Both the position numbers and the translations under genes were made by a program. A model generated the notes under the pieces. It saw only the letters and a list, made by a program, of their open reading frames with translations. It was not told the DNA's origin and did no database searches. Of a DNA stretch of 48,231 nt, positions 7,109 through 15,642 are shown piece by piece (position 1 is the stretch's first letter; each line of letters begins with the position of its first letter). This stretch comes from Paracoccus beibuensis. Lineage in GTDB: Bacteria; Pseudomonadota; Alphaproteobacteria; Rhodobacterales; Rhodobacteraceae. Location: contig NZ_JAOTBD010000028.1 in assembly GCF_026162625.1 (NCBI RefSeq), positions 1-48,231 on the forward strand, written 5' to 3'.

Positions 7109-8317
7109 TGCCGCACTTCGCCGAGACATCAGCGCCATAATCATCGGCCCACAAGAGAACCCGCCGGCTGCCGCCTTAGATGTCAGCGCACGGAGATAGC
7201 CGCCAGGAGATCGGATATCAGCAAAGCGTTCAAGTATGGCGGCGACGACAATCGACGCCTGCTCCGGCCCCATGAACCGCAGCGCCTCGTCCCAAGCGGA
7301 AGTACTGATTCCCATAGCAGGCCGCACATGGCAGGCAGCTTGGAAAAGCTGGTGCCAGTGCCGGATATCGCCTTGGTAGAAGGTCTTGAGCGACGGGCAT
7401 GCCGCAATCACCAAATGGAGCGGGAGCTTTGGAACCTGCCTGGTATCTCGTTCAGCCACATCAGCACTAAAATTAGTCGTATCTGCATCAGGTGCAACAC
7501 CAGACGCCCCGCCTTCTTCCACGGCAGGTTCAAGGTCAATAGATTCTTTATTTGAATTCAGATGGTGGCGCTCAAATCGAGCAGCATTGGTGTTCATTTC
7601 TTCTGTATCAGGGCCATCGATGAAGTTCCGCGCATGGTCAAGAAGAGCTTCGAGGTCAGCACGATGGACCGAGAGGTCCTCAAGCGAAAGCTTGCGGCGG
7701 AGTGCGCGAGTTGTAAGAACGGCAGTATCGCGAAGCTGATTCCAGAGCTCAATCCCCGGCTGAATCTCTTCACCGAACTCCGCCAGGGCGGCGAGATCGC
7801 GGCGCATGAGGCTTACTACCTCTCTCATGCGCCTGACGCGGTCCTCAGCCTCACGCACGGCCTCTGCGGCGCGCGCAACTTCTTCTGCCAGGCAGTAGAG
7901 CGGGGAGAGATCGAAGCCAAAGGCGACACGCTCTTCGCCGTGCTTGCGGACGTAGCGCTTCCCGTTGGGGCTGTCGCGCCGCTGGAGCAGTCCAGCTTCG
8001 ACTAGCCGGCCAAGGTGGCGACGCATTGTTGAGGACGGCATTCCGTTCAGGCGCTCGCAGATCGCCTTGTTGGAGGGAAAAACTACCATTTCGACATTCC
8101 CGCCAAGCGTATCGTCCGGGAAGAAGCTGAGAAGACCTTGAAGGACGGTCAGATCACGTTCTGTGATTCCAAAGGTCACTTGCGCCTTTGACAGATCGCG
8201 CAAGAGCTCCCACTTGTTGACGGGTCTGACCGGAACAGATGCCTCTGGTTGCTCGACCACGCGCAGATGGGCGCGCGAGATCGGCCGCATAAACGGCGAG
8301 ATTGGTGTGTACTCCAT
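7106..8317 (-). CDS. repC: RepC, replication initiator of repABC plasmid
   Basis: A 403-residue RepC protein, the initiator that acts on an origin inside its own gene. The N-terminus MEYTPISPFMRPISRAHL and the following WELLRDLSKAQVTFGITERDLTVLQGLLSFFP are the usual RepC opening. FPSNKAICERLNGMPSSTMRRHLGRLVEAGLL (about residues 85-115) is the winged-helix DNA-binding part, and the second half has the RSPGGYLRALTSKA closing motif. An A/T-rich stretch around 7525-7565 within the gene is a reasonable place for the origin. It is the last gene of the repABC operon, separated from repB by 212 bp that carry an antisense RNA. It ends in the palindromic region described separately. The frame is intact, so this replicon should be functional. 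Confidence 0.95.
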   Translation of the reverse strand: MEYTPISPFMRPISRAHLRVVEQPEASVPVRPVNKWELLRDLSKAQVTFGITERDLTVLQGLLSFFPDDTLGGNVEMVVFPSNKAICERLNGMPSSTMRRHLGRLVEAGLLQRRDSPNGKRYVRKHGEERVAFGFDLSPLYCLAEEVARAAEAVREAEDRVRRMREVVSLMRRDLAALAEFGEEIQPGIELWNQLRDTAVLTTRALRRKLSLEDLSVHRADLEALLDHARNFIDGPDTEEMNTNAARFERHHLNSNKESIDLEPAVEEGGASGVAPDADTTNFSADVAERDTRQVPKLPLHLVIAACPSLKTFYQGDIRHWHQLFQAACHVRPAMGISTSAWDEALRFMGPEQASIVVAAILERFADIRSPGGYLRALTSKAAAGGFSCGPMIMALMSRRSAA

Positions 8318-8368
8318 GATTTTAGTTCACGAAGGCAAAATTTCTTTGGCCCGCGAATCGCTTTGCGC

Positions 8369-8396
8369 TTGCGGAATGGGGTCAGATCGCTACATT
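8369..8396 (+). promoter_or_regulatory. promoter for the repB-repC antisense RNA
   Basis: On the strand opposite repABC, TTGCGG (8369-8374) and TACATT (8391-8396) are spaced by 16 nt. Transcription would begin near 8403 and run to the terminator at 8451-8490. The hexamers are only moderate matches; position and partner terminator are the main support. Confidence 0.5.
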
Positions 8397-8402
8397 CAGA
8401 GG

Positions 8403-8490
8403 TGCGAAAACTGAGTTTTGTAGCGGGCTGGTCCTGTTCGAAACCTAAGAAAGGTCTCGTGAAGCTTGCTTCTCGGGGCCTTTTTCTTTT
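8403..8490 (+). ncRNA. counter-transcribed incompatibility RNA (ctRNA) of repABC
   Basis: repABC plasmids encode a small antisense RNA between repB and repC that sets copy number and incompatibility by folding the repC leader. Here the 212-bp repB-repC gap has a plus-strand promoter at 8369-8396 and ends in a strong terminator hairpin at 8451-8482 followed by a T-rich run. This predicts an RNA of about 80-85 nt antisense to the repC leader. The 5' end is inferred from the promoter, and the exact length could differ by several bases. Confidence 0.75.
8451..8490 (+). terminator. Rho-independent terminator of the ctRNA
   Basis: AAGGTCTCGTGAAG pairs with CTTCTCGGGGCCTT (13 pairs including two G-U, one mismatch) across a CTTG tetraloop, and is followed by TTTTTCTTTT at 8481-8490. 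In the repABC mRNA the complementary hairpin would lie upstream of repC, the structure through which the antisense RNA is known to act. Confidence 0.82.
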
Positions 8491-8529
8491 CTGCCTATCA
8501 CGTGCCTCCTCTTTAGTTGTTGCTCTTCT

Positions 8530-9462
8530 TCAGTCTTCCTCGCGCTTCCAGCGCTCGTGAAGCTCGGCGATGAGCTGGGGGGCGTGGCCCTTCAGCCAGC
8601 TGACAAAATCATCGTTCTCAGCCTTCAACTCGAGCTTGAGCTGTCGGCCGCGAAGCCCCGTTGTTACTGTTGCAGCACCCACACCAGGAATGACTACATT
8701 GGGCTCGCGCCGGGAATTCGGTGGTCGGACGGGCCGCTCTGCCCGAGCCGCAGTTCTCAGGACCTCCAAAAATGCGGCATCAGACTTCTCGTCAGGCCCG
8801 CCACCATGAGAGGACTTGGCCTTTGTCGCCAATGCCACAAGGCGCTCTCGATCCACAGACCCATCGCCCAATGCCTTCTTGAGTTCTTCCCACCGAGGCC
8901 GGCCGATACCAGGAGCAGCTCCGATCGCTAGGACGAGATCCTCACCAACTGCGCGGACAACGCTTAATAGCTGCGAGACACCGGCTTCGGTGAGTCCTAG
9001 AACCTCCGCGACACCCTTGTTGGTGCGTTCCGTCTCTCCCAGGTGATCGCCATTCAGCAATGCGGCAGCGACCAAGGCGCGTTCGATGAAGCTCAGGTCT
9101 TGCCGTTCTTGGTTCTCGAGAAGCTGATCTCTGAGCGCCTGATCCCCGTCCATTTCGGTGACGATTGCACGGACCTTGATCCCAAGATCTCGGCAAGCCT
9201 CAAGCCGACGTCGACCGTAGATGAGACTGTAGCGATCCCCTTCGAGGGGTCGCACTAAAATTGGAACCCGTTGACCACTTCTGGAGATTGATGCCTTCAG
9301 TCCAGCGATCTCGATTTGAAGACGATCATCCAGCCTGCCCGAAGTTTCGACTTGGTCAGGCTCTATCTCGAACACGCCACCCCGTAGCCTGCGTCCCTCA
9401 AGCGCATCGGGGGCGTTGCGCAAGGTCTGCAAGGGCAGTCCCAGTTTAGGCTTTCTTGCCAT
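8530..9462 (-). CDS. repB: RepB, ParB-type partition protein of repABC plasmid
   Basis: A 310-residue centromere-binding protein. It has the RepB opening RKPKLGLPLQTL, then the ParB/Sulfiredoxin-like domain (PILVRPLEGDRYSLIYGRRR, about residues 75-105), the box LLENQERQDLSFIERALVAAAL (about 115-140) and a helix-turn-helix with NKGVAEVLGLTEAGVSQLLS. The C-terminal end (ENDDFVSWL, HERWKREED) is the usual RepB tail. RepB binds parS and works with RepA to segregate the plasmid. I chose the ATG at 9462 (MARKPK), which overlaps the end of repA by 17 bp and has GGGGA before it; the frame continues upstream to 9513 inside repA. Confidence 0.94.
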   Translation of the reverse strand: MARKPKLGLPLQTLRNAPDALEGRRLRGGVFEIEPDQVETSGRLDDRLQIEIAGLKASISRSGQRVPILVRPLEGDRYSLIYGRRRLEACRDLGIKVRAIVTEMDGDQALRDQLLENQERQDLSFIERALVAAALLNGDHLGETERTNKGVAEVLGLTEAGVSQLLSVVRAVGEDLVLAIGAAPGIGRPRWEELKKALGDGSVDRERLVALATKAKSSHGGGPDEKSDAAFLEVLRTAARAERPVRPPNSRREPNVVIPGVGAATVTTGLRGRQLKLELKAENDDFVSWLKGHAPQLIAELHERWKREED

Positions 9463-10639
9463 TGCGTCCCCATGTGCTTTGGATGATCGCAGCGATTTCG
9501 TCGTTGACGGCATTCATGGAGTCAATGGCACGATCGAAGGTCTGGCGCGTGAAGTCCTTCTTGTCTGCCTCATACAAGGTCTGCTTAGTTAGTCCGGCAT
9601 CCGAGATGGCCGTCGACTCGACCATGTGGTTGGTCAGCACCGAACGCCCGAAGAGACTGCGGATGAACGCGATGACCTCGGTTTGCGGGGCATCGCCCAC
9701 CTTATAGCGGGTCGGCAGGAAACGCAGCCAATCAAATCGCAGGTTGGCACCCGCGTCCCGGATTACACCAAGCAGGTCCGCCGTCATGCGCAGGAACTGC
9801 GACATGGACATGAGGTCTAGCATCTGCGGGTGCACCGTAACCAGGACCCCCGACGACGCGGAGAGGGCTGACATGGTCAGGAAGCCTAGTTGCGGAGGGC
9901 AGTCGATCACGACGACATCGTAGTTGCTTTCGACACTGTCGAGGGCGTCACGTACTCTCGCGAAGAAGGCGCGCGCTCCGCCACTCTGGATCGCTGCCGG
10001 TGTCTCATGCTCGAACTCCATGAGTTCAAGGTTACCCGGGATAAGGTCTAGCCCACGGATGTAGGTCCTCCTGATGACCTCGGACACCAAGACAGGATCG
10101 TCATAGCGGACCGCATCGTAGAGCGTGCCACCTTCCATAAGGTCCAGTTCAGGCTGAATCCCATGCAGCGCGGACAGCGACGCCTGCGGATCCAAGTCGA
10201 TAGCCAGCACCCGGTAGCCCTTAAATGCAAGTCTCTGTGCAAGGTGGGCCGATGTCGTAGTCTTGCCGCTGCCCCCTTTGAAGTTCACCACGGAAATGAC
10301 CTGCAACTCGTCGCCGTTGCGACGACCAGGAACATAGGTGCCCGGCTTCTTGGCATTGGCCTCAAGGCTCTGTCTGATTTCCCAAACATCGTCGAGGGTA
10401 TAGCGTCGGTGGCTACCGGCTGTCGTCTCGACATCCGTGATCTTGCCTTCGCGATGAAGTTTGCGAAGGTATGTATGATCAACACCGAGGAGCTCGGCCG
10501 CCTCACCGCTTGTCAGGCTGCGCATCACCTTCTTCGCGTCAGGCGGAAAGTGTGCTGCGCGCTGTGCGTGCAGATTCGACGCGAGAAGCTCGGCGTAGTG
10601 GCCGATTGCGACGTCTAGGTCTTTGTCTGTCTCGGTCAT
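9446..10639 (-). CDS. repA: RepA, ParA-type ATPase of repABC plasmid
   Basis: A 397-residue partition ATPase and autorepressor. Residues 40-100 form a MerR-like winged helix (SGEAAELLGVDHTYLRKLHREGK, SHRRYTLDDVWEIR). The deviant Walker A motif is KGGSGKTT (about residue 120), followed by LAIDLDPQASLSALHG and the Walker B-like VVVIDCPPQLGF. Family knowledge: RepA with RepB moves plasmid copies and represses the repABC promoter. It is the first gene of the operon; the upstream 110 bp hold the operon promoter and a repeated TTATGTGAC. The stop overlaps the start of repB. The frame is complete. Confidence 0.95.
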   Translation of the reverse strand: MTETDKDLDVAIGHYAELLASNLHAQRAAHFPPDAKKVMRSLTSGEAAELLGVDHTYLRKLHREGKITDVETTAGSHRRYTLDDVWEIRQSLEANAKKPGTYVPGRRNGDELQVISVVNFKGGSGKTTTSAHLAQRLAFKGYRVLAIDLDPQASLSALHGIQPELDLMEGGTLYDAVRYDDPVLVSEVIRRTYIRGLDLIPGNLELMEFEHETPAAIQSGGARAFFARVRDALDSVESNYDVVVIDCPPQLGFLTMSALSASSGVLVTVHPQMLDLMSMSQFLRMTADLLGVIRDAGANLRFDWLRFLPTRYKVGDAPQTEVIAFIRSLFGRSVLTNHMVESTAISDAGLTKQTLYEADKKDFTRQTFDRAIDSMNAVNDEIAAIIQSTWGRNGKKA

Positions 10640-10666
10640 AATCTGATCGATCCGTGGGCGCGATTT

Positions 10667-10744
10667 TTATGTGACCGCGCGTTATCTTTCGAGACTATTG
10701 CCTGACTGTTCAGATTCGTGCAAGGTTTTTTCAGATTATGTGAC
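10667..10744 (-). promoter_or_regulatory. repABC promoter region with repeated TTATGTGAC
   Basis: TTATGTGAC occurs at 10667-10675 and again at 10736-10744, both in the same orientation, 69 bp apart and straddling the likely repA promoter. TCAGATT also recurs near 10711 and 10731. On the minus strand TTGCAC near 10720 could be a -35. Repeats here are candidates for RepA/RepB autoregulation. Exact promoter positions are uncertain. Confidence 0.4.
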
Positions 10745-11092
10745 TAACGTGCCATTAGGGTAGGGATAGTAGAGGCTGCAGGTCGAGCTTCTCTTCGCCT
10801 GGCCAGACCTCAATCGAGCAACCCCAGTCTCTCGGCCCACTACAGCAGCAACTTCACGGAAGGCGATTGCGAGCTTGTCCGACCGCGGGGTGCGCGCACC
10901 TGCATCGCCTCCAGCCGTGTACAGATGGCCTAAAGCGTGATCTCGGGGTTTGCGCCTTCAATGGCCGCGACGATGGCGGCGGGCGGTTGTCCGTTTCGCG
11001 GTGCCCGGCGCGGGCCAGCACCTCGGCGAGCAGAAAGCCGTTGCGAAACATAGACGTTCATTGCGCGCAAGTGACAGCTTTACGGTCGAGCG

Positions 11093-11101
11093 CCGCGCCT
11101 C
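11093..11101. repeat. 9-bp target duplication CCGCGCCTC of the IS256-type element
   Basis: CCGCGCCTC lies directly before the element's left end (11093-11101) and again directly after its right end (14119-14127). Joining the two flanks restores the recombinase reading through DPLREAR-. IS256 elements are known to make 8-9 bp duplications. Confidence 0.85.
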
Positions 11102-12189
11102 GGGCTATGGCTGAAAATGGGTGATGGGGCCTGAGAAGGCGGCGTATCGTGGCGGGTGTCGAAGCCTGCCAGAACCTCCCGAAGGAGCGATACGCCATGA
11201 ACGACGATACCACGATCACCCCGCTTCACCAGCCTGGTTCGACCCTTGACCCGCTGACCGAGATTGCCCGTGAGGGCGCACGCCAGATGCTGGCCGCCGC
11301 ACTGAAGGCCGAGGCGGCCAACTTTGTTGCCCGCTTTGCGGACGAGCGGCTGCCCGATGGCCGTCAGCGCGTCGTCCATCACGGGACCGGGCCGGAGCGG
11401 ACGATCCAAACGGGGATCGGGCCACTCGCCGTGAGACGGCACAAGGTGCGCGACCGTGCCGCTGTTGAGGCGGAGAAGAGGATCCGGTTCACCTCCAACA
11501 TCCTGCCGAGGTGGGCGCGGCGCTCCCGCAGCCTCGATGCGCTGCTGCCAGTGCTTTACCTGCGTGGCGTGTCCATGGGCGACTTCCGGGAGGCGCTGAC
11601 GGCGCTGCTGGGACCGGATGCCCCGAACCTGTCACCCGGTGTGATCTCGCGGCTGACGGCAGGTTGGCAGCAGGATTACGACCGCTGGCAGCGCCGCGAC
11701 CTGTCGGCGCGCCGCTATGTCTACATCTGGGCCGACGGCGTCTACCTTCAGGCCCGTATGGAGCCGCAAGCCGAGTGCATGCTGGTGGTCCTCGGGGCTA
11801 CACCCGAAGGAAAGAAGGAACTCGTCGGTTTCCAGGTCGGGGCGCGCGAGAGCGCGCAAAGCTGGCGCGAGCTGCTGGTCGATCTCAAGGCCCGCGGCCT
11901 TGCCGTGCCGCCGGAACTGGCTGTCGGCGATGGCGCCTTGGGCTTCTGGAAGGCCATGGATGAGGTCTTTCCTGGCACCCGCCATCAACGGTGTTGGTTT
12001 CACAAGATGGCGAATGTGCTCAATTGCTTCCCCAAATCCATGCAGCCCGCTGTCAACGCCGATCTGCGCGAGATCTCCCATGCCGCAACCCGCGCCTCGG
12101 CATTGGCGGCCATCGAGATCTTCAAGGAAAAATACGCCGCCAAATACCAGCGTGGCGTCTCCTGCCTGACCAAGGACAACGAGGCCTTG

Positions 12190-12193
12190 CTAG
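12190..12193. repeat. 4-bp target duplication CTAG of the IS1380-type element
   Basis: CTAG at 12190-12193 is repeated at 13810-13813. Removing one copy with the element restores GCC-TTG-CTA-GCA-TTT-TAC, that is ALLAFYDF, in the IS256 transposase. IS1380 elements typically duplicate 4-5 bp. Confidence 0.87.
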
Positions 12194-13809
12194 CCGCCAT
12201 TATTCACCAGGTTCAGATTTTGGCGGTCGGCTGGCTGATTTTGGGATTGGATGAAGTTTCTGCACAGGCGGATGCCGCGTCCGGGTTGTGAGGTCCGGTC
12301 GGTCGCTTGTTCTGGGTTATGCGGGTTGATGTTTCATGTCGTGCGGGGGCGCTTGCGTCAGGCCGGTCCTGGTGGTGCGAGGGCACCGAAGAGGAAGCGT
12401 AGCAATTCTTGCCGGGGGCACGATGCCGGCAGCGTGACGATGATCCGGGTCTTCTTCTCGACGATGGTGGCCGCCAGTTTGACGAGGTGCAGGCGCAGTG
12501 TGTCGAACTGGGCGCGGCGCCACGGTGAGCGCTTCGGGCAAGCTGCACGGAGCTTCCACCAGAGCCAATAGGCGCAGCCGTGCAGCATCAAACGCATCTG
12601 GTTGGCGTTCGCCTTCGAGCATGATGTTCGGTCTGATGCGAGATGGGTCTTCCATGCCTTGATGTGGTTCTCGGCCTGGCCGCGAGCGGAATAGAGCTTC
12701 TCGTAAAGATGCTTGCCGCGGCCCCCCTCGAGATTGGTGACGATGTAGCGGGTGTCCCGGCCCAGGGGTCCAACTTCGACGCGGGCAATGACACGTCGCG
12801 GCTTCGACCACGACCGGGCCGCGTAGGAGAAGGTTTTGAACCGGCGAAGCGTCGGACCCGGCGTGCGGGCGTAGCGCGCCGCCGTCGACGCCTCCAGGGC
12901 CGAGATGGTCTGCGCCAGACGGCCGTTCTTTGAGAGGCCAAAGATATAGCGCAGCCCGAGCCTGTCACACTGGTCCAGAACCTGCGGTGTGCAGTAATGG
13001 CTGTCGGCACGCAGCAGGATTTCTGTTTTGGGCCAATACTTGGCGATCTGCCGGATCAACCGGCGGATATGGGCCGCGCTCTCGGCCCCCTTGGGGCGGC
13101 GGGCCGGGCGCAGCAATGTCCCGACGAGCCGGCCTTCGCCATCGAAGACGACGATGGGCTGAAAGCCATACTCATCGTAGAAGGCGTTGAACAGGCGAAG
13201 CTGCTGGTGACCATGCACCGCATCGAATGTGTCATCGATGTCGAGCACGATCTGGCTGGGCGCACGCGCAAAGGACTGGCAGTAGAACCGGACCATTTCG
13301 CGGCCCATGCGGATCAGGGCGCGGGCGTCGGGCAGGTTTTCCATGCGCGAGATCGTCGGCTGAGAGGACAGGGCTGGCCCTGTTTCCGGGCCACGCTCCA
13401 GCGCGATCCTGAAGCTGGGATCATGCCGCAGGGCGGTCGCGTCATTGCCATCTTCATACCCCGCCCCGATCATCATGATCCGGAAACGGATGATGTCGCA
13501 CAGGCGGTGCTGGACTTTCGCCGGGTCACGCGGGTCGTGCAGGCAATCGGCGAGCCGCTGCGCCAGGCCCGCCTTGCGCTCGATCTCGCGCAGCAGGGCC
13601 AGCCCGGCGTCGGAGCTCATGTCGGCGCCGTCAAATCCAACCAGGATCGGCTTGCCGTTGAGGGGTGACAGACGGGGCGTAGAGCACGTAGATTGGCCCA
13701 TGGCGGAGGTCGTCCTCCTGAAAACTGCATGTTTGGCATCAGCAACCAAAACATACGACGTTTTCAGTCGGTTACGCTACCTCCGCCGCCTTCTCTTGAA
13801 TTATTCGGG
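12194..13809 (-). mobile_element. complete IS1380-type insertion sequence
   Basis: A 1616-bp element inserted in the IS256-type transposase gene. The left end reads CCGCCATTATTCA and the right end, from the other strand, CCCGAATAATTCA, a short imperfect inverted repeat (9 of 13). It is flanked by CTAG on both sides. Its transposase gene is intact and the length is normal for IS1380, so this is the youngest and possibly still active layer of the nest. Confidence 0.88.
12358..13701 (-). CDS. IS1380-family DDE transposase
   Basis: A 447-residue transposase. DDE residues: D in QIVLDIDDTFDAVHG (about residue 175), D in ILLRADSHY (about 240) and E in SARGQAENHIKAWK (about 345). The N-terminal region FRIMMIGAGYEDGNDATALR is characteristic of IS1380. 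I chose the ATG at 13701 (MGQSTC), which has AGGAGG about eleven bases upstream; the frame is open from 13749. The frame has no damage. The gene points opposite to the IS256 transposase that it interrupts. Confidence 0.92.
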   Translation of the reverse strand: MGQSTCSTPRLSPLNGKPILVGFDGADMSSDAGLALLREIERKAGLAQRLADCLHDPRDPAKVQHRLCDIIRFRIMMIGAGYEDGNDATALRHDPSFRIALERGPETGPALSSQPTISRMENLPDARALIRMGREMVRFYCQSFARAPSQIVLDIDDTFDAVHGHQQLRLFNAFYDEYGFQPIVVFDGEGRLVGTLLRPARRPKGAESAAHIRRLIRQIAKYWPKTEILLRADSHYCTPQVLDQCDRLGLRYIFGLSKNGRLAQTISALEASTAARYARTPGPTLRRFKTFSYAARSWSKPRRVIARVEVGPLGRDTRYIVTNLEGGRGKHLYEKLYSARGQAENHIKAWKTHLASDRTSCSKANANQMRLMLHGCAYWLWWKLRAACPKRSPWRRAQFDTLRLHLVKLAATIVEKKTRIIVTLPASCPRQELLRFLFGALAPPGPA

Positions 13810-14719
13810 CTAGCATTTTACGACTTCCCGGCCGAACACTGGGAGCATCTGCGCACCTCGAACCCCATTGAAAGTGTCTTTGCCACCGTCCGACATCGCA
13901 CTGTCCGCACCAAGGGCGCACTGTCGCAGAAAACCGCAAAGCTGATGGTCTTCACCCTGGTCCGGGCCGCATCGAAGAAGTGGCGCAAGCTCAACGGCAC
14001 AAACCAGTTGCCACGCGTCATTGAAGGCATCAGATTTACCGACGGCGTCGTCGCTGACGATGCCAGCCAAAGCCGCGCCGCCTGATCAAGTCGCGTCACC
14101 CAAATTTATCCATAGCTCCCGCGCCTCGCGGAGAGGATCGTTGACGATGCGCAGCACGTCTTCCTAAGCCATATCGAGCCATAGACGGCGCACCTGCGAC
14201 ACCCAGTCCTGTGCCGTCTCATTCAATCGGTCCATGTAGCCGTCCTATAGTGCCAGCCGCATCTTGCGCAACGCAGCTGGGTCACAGGCGCGCAGGCACG
14301 AGTTTCCGCCAACGCGACCTTTGGTACACGCTGGAGAGACCAGCCTTGGTCCATTCCCCGATCAGGACGCGCTCGAACGCGGCAGCGGCACCTAGAACCT
14401 ACAGGATGAACTTGCCCCTACGGAGATGAGGTATCGATCGGGTCCTGTAGCAATCGGAAGAAAGCCCCTGCGCGTCGCAGTTGCTTGATTATTTCGTGCA
14501 GACGCGACAGCCACCGCGCAAGGAGGTCGGTGCGCACCACTACCAGCGTATTGCCATTGCCGATCTGTTCAAGCAGTCGCACCAGTACCGGCCGCGCACG
14601 GTTTCCGCCCGAGACTTGCTCCTCGTGGAACTCGGCGCAGCCTGCTGACTCTAGGCCTCTGATTGGGGCAGGGGGGTCCGCTCCCCGATCGCGACGCAGG
14701 CATAGCCCATCAGGGGCAT

Positions 14720-14995
14720 GGATGGGCTCCGGGATGCACTGCTAGTAGAGCGTTCATACACAAAACAAAGGCACAAGAAAACGGTCGTTTGAAGATGCGT
14801 CCGCAGCAAGTGTCGCTAGGTCCGGTTAGCCCAAGGATTCAGCATTTCCTGACTGCTCCAGCTATTTACAGGCCGTTGGCCACTGGCTTGTCCCCGACGT
14901 CGCTAACGCCGTCAGGGAGGTCTTTGATATTTTGTAGCCTACTCTAGAAGGCGTGCCAGTAATCCTCATTATAGAAAAAATTTGCGGACATTAGG
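14720..14995. other. gap between recombinase relic and IS66-type end
   Basis: About 275 bp upstream of the decayed recombinase start. No coding frame with recognisable content, no tRNA, no clear hairpin. Parts are A/T-rich (14755-14790, 14925-14985), as expected of an old promoter region. Confidence 0.35.
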
Positions 14996-15520
14996 GTAAG
15001 ATCACTTGCCTGGTTGATAGTTTTAGACAGGGGCATGGGGGATAACTGGGGCAGATTTTCGGGCATGATCGTTGCGCCTGTGGCAGATGTCTGATTCCAT
15101 AGGGCATGGGCCCGCTTTCGGACGATGGATCTGAGACGTTGCCGTCCGACGCCCTGCGCCGGCTCGTTGTCGATCTGTCGCAGCGGCTTGGAGCCCTCGA
15201 GGCGCAGGTGGCCGAGCTGCGGGATGAGCTCGAGAAGACCGAAATGGCTCGTGCTACCCTGCAGGTTGAGAACCAGGACTTGCTCGACGAGATCGCGCGC
15301 TTGAAGAACCTGCCGCCCCGACCGCCGTTCAAATCGTCCGGCATGGAAAAGGCGACAAACCGCAAGCCCGGCAAGCCAAGCGGGAAACGTCGGCCAAGGG
15401 GCCCCAAGCGAGATCCGGACCGTGTCAGCCGCGAGGAGGTGTTCATAGCTGAGGCTCCAGCAGGAGGATCGCGCTCCAAGGGATATGAAACCATCCTGGT
15501 TCGTGAACTGGCAATGCGGC
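14996..15520 (+). mobile_element. left end of an IS66-type element (truncated)
   Basis: GTAAG at 14996-15000 matches the GTAA terminus typical of IS66 ends and lies about 110 bp before a transposase fragment. Similarity to the transposase is lost near 15510-15520, just before the end of the LysR gene. No matching right end is found in the window. The fragment marks the left border of the catabolic island. Confidence 0.55.
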
Positions 15521-15642
15521 AGGTCTGCTTGTTTTTCGGGCGGCAGCGACGTGCACATGAAGCCGAAGCTTTGGTGCTGGCTACTCCACCTCTGCGTGAT
15601 TTTCCGGCAAGGCCCCCAGCATCGTCTCGCACAGCGCCATGA
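15106..15642 (+). pseudogene. N-terminal fragment of an IS66-related transposase
   Basis: Residues 10-75 form a leucine-rich coiled coil (LRRLVVDLSQRLGALEAQVA, ELRDELEKTE, LLDEIARLK). A basic stretch KPGKPSGKRRPRGPKRDP follows, then SKGYETILVRELAM, after which related transposases would continue into the zinc-binding and DDE parts. Instead the frame changes to unrelated residues (QVCLFFGRQRRAHEAE) and stops at 15642 after overlapping the antisense end of the LysR gene by 62 bp. The fragment is therefore truncated at about residue 135. The exact family (IS66 or a close relative) is inferred from the architecture and the GTAAG end. Confidence 0.65.

Larger units (their letters stand above)
11197..14085 (+). 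pseudogene. IS256-family (mutator-type) transposase, split by IS1380
   Basis: The N-terminal part is 11197-12193 (MNDDTTITPLHQ to DNEALLA) and the C-terminal part 13814-14085 (FYDFPAEHWEHLRTSNPIES to the TGA). Joined across one CTAG they give a standard mutator-type transposase of about 420 residues. Visible motifs are VYIWADGVYLQ (first D), LAVGDGALGFWKA (second D) and HQRCWFHKMANVL. The third acidic residue is E in NPIESVFATVR, encoded in the distal fragment. GAAGGAG precedes the ATG at 11197; an in-frame ATG at 11149 is less likely. The only damage is the IS1380 insertion. Downstream of the break the first fragment reads 32 foreign codons to a TGA at 12289-12291. Confidence 0.88.
11102..14118 (+). 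mobile_element. IS256-type insertion sequence carrying an IS1380-type insertion
   Basis: The ends GGGCTATGGCTGAAAATGGG (11102 on) and, from the other strand, GAGCTATGGATAAATTTGGG (14118 inward) are imperfect inverted repeats, about 31 of 44 bases identical. Without the inner IS (12194-13809 plus one CTAG) the element would be about 1.4 kb, normal for IS256. It interrupts the serine recombinase relic. The element's transposase is itself split, so it can no longer move by its own enzyme. Confidence 0.87.
10810..14719 (-). pseudogene. serine recombinase (resolvase/invertase family), decayed and split by an IS256-type element
   Basis: The N-terminal part lies at 14128-14719 and the C-terminal part at 10810-11092. 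Read on the minus strand across frames, the first part gives MPLMGYACVAIGERTPLPQS, HEEQVSGGNRARPVL, IGNGNTLVVVRTDLLARWLS and FFRLLQDPIDTSSP, then PAALRKMRLAL, DGYMDRLNETAQDWVSQVRR and EDVLRIVNDPL. The second part continues with IVAAIEGANPEITL, AICTRLEAMQVRAPRGRT, SVKLLL and AERLGLLD. These are resolvase-type blocks in correct order: catalytic domain, then the helix-turn-helix tail. The usual catalytic Ser is lost in the CVAIGE stretch. Several frameshifts and stops lie on both sides of the insertion, so it was probably decaying independently of the IS. Confidence 0.75.

Noticed and set aside
12997..13668. Plus-strand open frame of 223 codons inside the IS1380 element
   Set aside because: Antisense of the intact IS1380 transposase.
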